Below, in pieces: positions 7,196-9,981 of a stretch of DNA of 9,981 nt. Each line of letters opens with the position of its first letter. The first letter of the stretch is position 1. A model generated the notes under the pieces. That model searched no databases. It was not told where the DNA came from and saw only the letters and a program-made list of their open reading frames with translations. This stretch comes from Enterocloster bolteae. Lineage in GTDB: Bacteria > Bacillota_A > Clostridia > Lachnospirales > Lachnospiraceae. Location: positions 1-9,981 of the forward strand of contig JAETTS010000065.1 of assembly GCA_021769025.1 (NCBI GenBank), given 5' to 3'. The position numbers and the translations under genes were made by a program.

Positions 7196-7233
7196 AACCT
7201 GTATGGAGTCACAGAGGATTTCATACAGGTTTT
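7196..7233 (+). terminator. Intrinsic terminator after efp
   Basis: AACCTGTATG (7196-7205) and CATACAGGTT (7222-7231) form ten perfect pairs. The stem can extend inward through 7206-7210 with 7217-7221 using two G-U wobbles, leaving a 6-base loop. The T-run is short (7230-7233, then CC and TTT), so it may leak. Confidence 0.8.
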
Positions 7234-7290
7234 CCTTTCACACAGAATGCAGAAGTGCATTTTAAAAATGTGTTTTAAGAGGAGAATCGT

Positions 7291-8376
7291 ATGGAGAAGA
7301 AATTAAGAGTCGGCATCTTAGGTGCAACCGGCATGGTTGGGCAACGGTTTTTGTCCCTTTTAGAGAACCATCCGTGGTTTCAGGTGGTAACGGTAGCCGC
7401 CAGTCCACGTTCTGCAGGAAAGACTTATGAGGAGGCAGTGGGAGGCCGTTGGAAGATGGCCACGCCGATGCCGGAGTCTGTGAAGAATCTGGTGGTTATG
7501 GATGTGAATCAGGTGGAAGCGGTGGCTGCCAGTGTGGATTTTGTATTTAGCGCCGTGGATATGTCTAAAGAAGAGATCAAAGCCATCGAGGAAGCGTATG
7601 CCAAAACGGAGACTCCAGTGGTTTCCAACAACAGCGCCCACAGATGGACGCCTGATGTACCGATGGTGGTGCCGGAGATCAATCCGGAACATTTTCAGGT
7701 GATTGAGTCCCAGAGAAAGCGTCTTGGAACCAAAAAGGGATTTATCGCGGTAAAACCCAACTGTTCCATCCAGAGTTATGCGCCGGTTCTGACAGCATGG
7801 AAGGAATTTGAGCCTTACGAGGTGGTTGCCACCACATATCAGGCTATTTCCGGTGCCGGAAAGACATTCAAAGACTGGCCGGAGATGGTGGAGAACATCA
7901 TCCCCTATATCGGCGGGGAAGAGGAGAAGAGCGAGCAGGAGCCTTTGCGCCTGTGGGGAACCGTGGAGGACGGCGTAATCGTCAAGGCCAAAGAGCCAGT
8001 GATCACCTGCCAGTGTATCCGGGTTCCGGTGCTGGACGGCCATACAGCCGCAGTGTTTGTGAAGTTTCGGAAGCAACCAACCAAAGAGCAGCTGATTGAG
8101 AAGCTGGTTACGTTTAGCGGGCTTCCCCAACAGTTGAAGCTGCCAAGTGCTCCCGGGCAGTTTATCCAGTATCTGGAGGAGGATAACCGTCCTCAGGTAT
8201 CCATGGATGTGAATTTTGAAAAGGGAATGGGAATCTCCGTAGGCCGTTTGCGCCGGGATACGGTGTATGATTATAAATTTGTAGGGCTGTCCCACAATAC
8301 GGTCCGCGGTGCGGCAGGAGGAGGGATTCTCTGCGCAGAACTTTTGACGGCTCAGGGGTATATTGAGGCAAAGTGA
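7291..8376 (+). CDS. asd: Aspartate-semialdehyde dehydrogenase, archaeal/fungal-type
   Basis: Converts 4-aspartyl phosphate and NADPH to aspartate semialdehyde, the branch point to lysine/diaminopimelate, threonine and methionine. It has 361 residues. The Rossmann motif GATGMVGQRF is at 11-20. The active-site cysteine is C158 in KPNCSIQ and the catalytic histidine is probably H251 in DGHTAA; both contexts, plus a C-terminal HNTVRGAAGG, fit the subfamily first known from archaea and fungi and also found in Clostridia, rather than the enterobacterial form. GGAG (7281-7284) lies 6 bases before ATG. It sits between two hairpins. No good promoter is visible in the short gap; a small stem AATGCA-GAAG-TGCATT (7246-7261) sits there. 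No lysine riboswitch fits in the leader. Confidence 0.95.
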   Translation: MEKKLRVGILGATGMVGQRFLSLLENHPWFQVVTVAASPRSAGKTYEEAVGGRWKMATPMPESVKNLVVMDVNQVEAVAASVDFVFSAVDMSKEEIKAIEEAYAKTETPVVSNNSAHRWTPDVPMVVPEINPEHFQVIESQRKRLGTKKGFIAVKPNCSIQSYAPVLTAWKEFEPYEVVATTYQAISGAGKTFKDWPEMVENIIPYIGGEEEKSEQEPLRLWGTVEDGVIVKAKEPVITCQCIRVPVLDGHTAAVFVKFRKQPTKEQLIEKLVTFSGLPQQLKLPSAPGQFIQYLEEDNRPQVSMDVNFEKGMGISVGRLRRDTVYDYKFVGLSHNTVRGAAGGGILCAELLTAQGYIEAK

Positions 8377-8397
8377 AGCCGGTGAGGCATCGGTTTT
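8376..8397 (+). terminator. Weak hairpin at the end of asd, possible terminator
   Basis: AAGCCGGTG (8376-8384) pairs with CATCGGTTT (8388-8396) over nine pairs, two of them G-U, with a 3-base loop AGG. The stem starts on the last base of the asd stop codon and only four T (8394-8397) are available. It could partly stop transcription or just protect the mRNA end. Confidence 0.45.
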
Positions 8398-8469
8398 CAT
8401 AGGGTGTCTGGTGCAGTGTCAAAAGCTGCATGAAGATTTCGTTTGAATATTATTTAGGAGGCGGAAGTT

Positions 8470-9528
8470 ATGGGTTACACAAAAACAGAATTTGGGAAGT
8501 TAGAGGATGGCACAGTGGTATACCGTTATACGTTGACCAACGAGCAGGGGGTATCTGCATCATTTACCGATCTGGGCGGCATCTGGCTGACCATGATGGT
8601 GCCGGACAGAGATGGCAAGCTGGCGGATGTGGTGTTGGGATATGACTCGGTGGAAGGAATCTTAACCGGCCCAGGCCATCCAGGTGAGCCGGTAGGCCGC
8701 AATGCCAACCGGATCGGAGGAGCGAAGTTTACGTTAAACGGCGTGACCTATGAGTTGGAGAAGAACTGCGGAAAAAGACACAATCTTCACAGCGGCCCGG
8801 AGTATTATCGCAGCCGTGTATGGGATACCCAGGTGGAAGAGGATGGAACGGGAACAAAGATTTCCTTCTCCCTGTTCAGTCCAGATAAGGATCAGGGATA
8901 TCCGGGCAATGCGGATATCACGGTTTCTTATACTTTGACGCCGGACAACAGCCTGCAGCTGGACTATCACATGGTAAGCGATGCAGATACCATTGCCAAT
9001 TTTACCAACCATGCCTACTTTAATCTGGCAGGACATGATTCCGGCTGTGCCATGAATCAGAAGGTCTGGATTGATGCAGATGGATTTACAGTTACAGATG
9101 CGGACTCCATTCCTACAGGCCAGATTGCTCCTGTGAAGGGAACTCCCATGGATTTTACGGTATTAAAATCCATCGCCAGAGATATTGAGGCGGATTATGA
9201 GCAGCTTGTGTGGGCTGGCGGCTTTGACCACAACTGGGCCCTGAACCATCCGGCCGGAGAGTTGTCCTTATGCGCCAAGGCGGAGGATGAGGCCAGCGGC
9301 CGGGTGATGGAAGTGTACACGGATCTTCCAGGCGTACAGTTCTATACGGCTAATTCCATGGCGACAGATATGGGAAAGGACAAAACCACATACCACAAGA
9401 GAGACGGATATTGCTTTGAGACCCAATATTTCCCGGATGCTGCCAACAAGCCAGAATTCGCTTCCCCGTTTCTTTTAGCAGGCCAGGAATATAAGACAAC
9501 AACTATTTATAGATTCAGCGTGGAATAA
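8470..9528 (+). CDS. galM: Aldose 1-epimerase (mutarotase)
   Basis: Interconverts alpha and beta anomers of galactose, glucose and related sugars, feeding the Leloir pathway. Its 352 residues match the GalM family. It shows GRNANRIGG (substrate-site arginine), H107 in HNLHSGP, catalytic acid H181 in NHAYFNL, substrate-binding D253 in FDHNW, and catalytic base E317 in CFETQYFPDA. There is no signal peptide, so it is cytoplasmic. AGGAGG (8456-8461) lies 8 bases before ATG. No other galactose gene is nearby, so its true sugar is unproven. I could not place a promoter in the 93-base gap after asd; a TATTAT at 8448-8453 is too close to the ribosome binding site. It ends 3 bases before the topoisomerase start. 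Confidence 0.95.
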   Translation: MGYTKTEFGKLEDGTVVYRYTLTNEQGVSASFTDLGGIWLTMMVPDRDGKLADVVLGYDSVEGILTGPGHPGEPVGRNANRIGGAKFTLNGVTYELEKNCGKRHNLHSGPEYYRSRVWDTQVEEDGTGTKISFSLFSPDKDQGYPGNADITVSYTLTPDNSLQLDYHMVSDADTIANFTNHAYFNLAGHDSGCAMNQKVWIDADGFTVTDADSIPTGQIAPVKGTPMDFTVLKSIARDIEADYEQLVWAGGFDHNWALNHPAGELSLCAKAEDEASGRVMEVYTDLPGVQFYTANSMATDMGKDKTTYHKRDGYCFETQYFPDAANKPEFASPFLLAGQEYKTTTIYRFSVE

Positions 9529-9531
9529 TTC

Positions 9532-9981
9532 ATGTCAAAATCGTTATATATTGCAGAAAAGCCCAGCGTAGCCCAGGAGTTTGCCAATGCGCTGAAGAAG
9601 AAATGGGCCAGGCGGGACGGATATCAGGAGGCAGATGATGCCATTGTAACATGGTGCGTGGGCCATCTGGTAACTATGAGTTACCCTGACAGCTACGACC
9701 CCAGATTTAAGCGCTGGAGCCTGGAGACGCTGCCTTTTCTGCCTAAGGAATTTAAGTACCAGGTGATTGAGGGTGTCTCCAAGCAATTTCAGATCGTCAG
9801 CGGCTTATTGAACCGTACAGATGTGGAGATTATCTATATCTGCACCGACTCAGGGCGGGAAGGGGAATATATATACCGTCTGGTGGATCAGATGGCTGGT
9901 GTAAACGGTAAAGTGAGGAAGCGGGTCTGGATTGACTCCCAGACAGAGGAGGAGATCCTGCGGGGGATTCGTGAGGCAAAG
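9532..9981 (+). CDS. topB: DNA topoisomerase III-like type IA topoisomerase (3' end outside window)
   Basis: The first 150 codons of a type IA topoisomerase, open at the window end. They cover the N-terminal Toprim domain: SLYIAEKPSVAQ with the conserved E9, VGHLVTMSYPDSYDP (about 44-58), and TDSGREGEYIYR (105-116) with the acidic metal site. The second acid of the classic D-x-D is glycine here, as in many Gram-positive TopB proteins with a TDAGREGE motif. The N-terminal sequence favours TopB over TopA; plasmid relatives cannot be excluded without the C-terminus. The ATG lies 3 bases after the galM stop and has only GGA at 9522-9524 as a possible ribosome site, so translation may be coupled to galM. 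The active-site tyrosine lies beyond the window. Confidence 0.9.
   Translation, partial: MSKSLYIAEKPSVAQEFANALKKKWARRDGYQEADDAIVTWCVGHLVTMSYPDSYDPRFKRWSLETLPFLPKEFKYQVIEGVSKQFQIVSGLLNRTDVEIIYICTDSGREGEYIYRLVDQMAGVNGKVRKRVWIDSQTEEEILRGIREAK

Noticed and set aside
7186..7290. Lysine riboswitch upstream of asd
   Set aside because: The gap is only 105 bases and is partly used by the efp terminator; a lysine riboswitch is considerably longer and its conserved core is not seen.
7360..8400. Long open frame of 346 codons on the - strand opposite asd
   Set aside because: It lies almost wholly opposite a gene with complete Asd motifs. The translation is rich in His, Leu and Arg with no recognisable domain, as expected from reading the codons of a real gene backwards.

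Overview
This is a run of core metabolic genes, all on the + strand, from a bacterium that looks like a Clostridia member, probably Lachnospiraceae or a relative. The evidence is the single-chain purL of the clostridial type, a two-repeat DUF1540 protein, nrdR, a YqeG-type HAD phosphatase beside aroE, aroQ near efp, strong AGGAGG ribosome binding sites and mid-range base composition. The genus cannot be named from this alone. There is no mobile element, CRISPR array, tRNA or rRNA, and no non-coding stretch over 300 bases.

Layout. Positions 1-2784 hold the C-terminal part of purL (purine synthesis, open at the window start). Next is a small cysteine-rich DUF1540 gene (2869-3183), whose leader can fold over its own ribosome binding site, followed by a strong intrinsic terminator (3229-3276). 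A good promoter (3370-3398) then opens a likely operon: nrdR, yqeG, aroE, aroK, aroQ (3428-6427). It joins the regulator of ribonucleotide reductase genes, a HAD phosphatase and three consecutive shikimate-pathway enzymes. A 200-base spacer carries a second good promoter (6554-6582) for efp, which ends in its own terminator (7196-7233). Then come asd (aspartate pathway), a weak hairpin, galM (sugar epimerase) and, 3 bases after galM, the start of a type IA topoisomerase, topB, which runs off the window end.

How the genes work together. AroQ, AroE and AroK perform steps 3, 4 and 5 of chorismate synthesis. Asd makes the branch-point metabolite for lysine/diaminopimelate, threonine and methionine. 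PurL and NrdR both bear on nucleotide supply, but nothing in the sequence shows that they are co-regulated.

I found no undescribed multi-gene system. The items most worth a second look are small: a 16-bp tandem repeat read in three frames at the end of yqeG, the hairpin over the DUF1540 ribosome binding site, and a possible leaderless mini-ORF overlapping the efp start codon.
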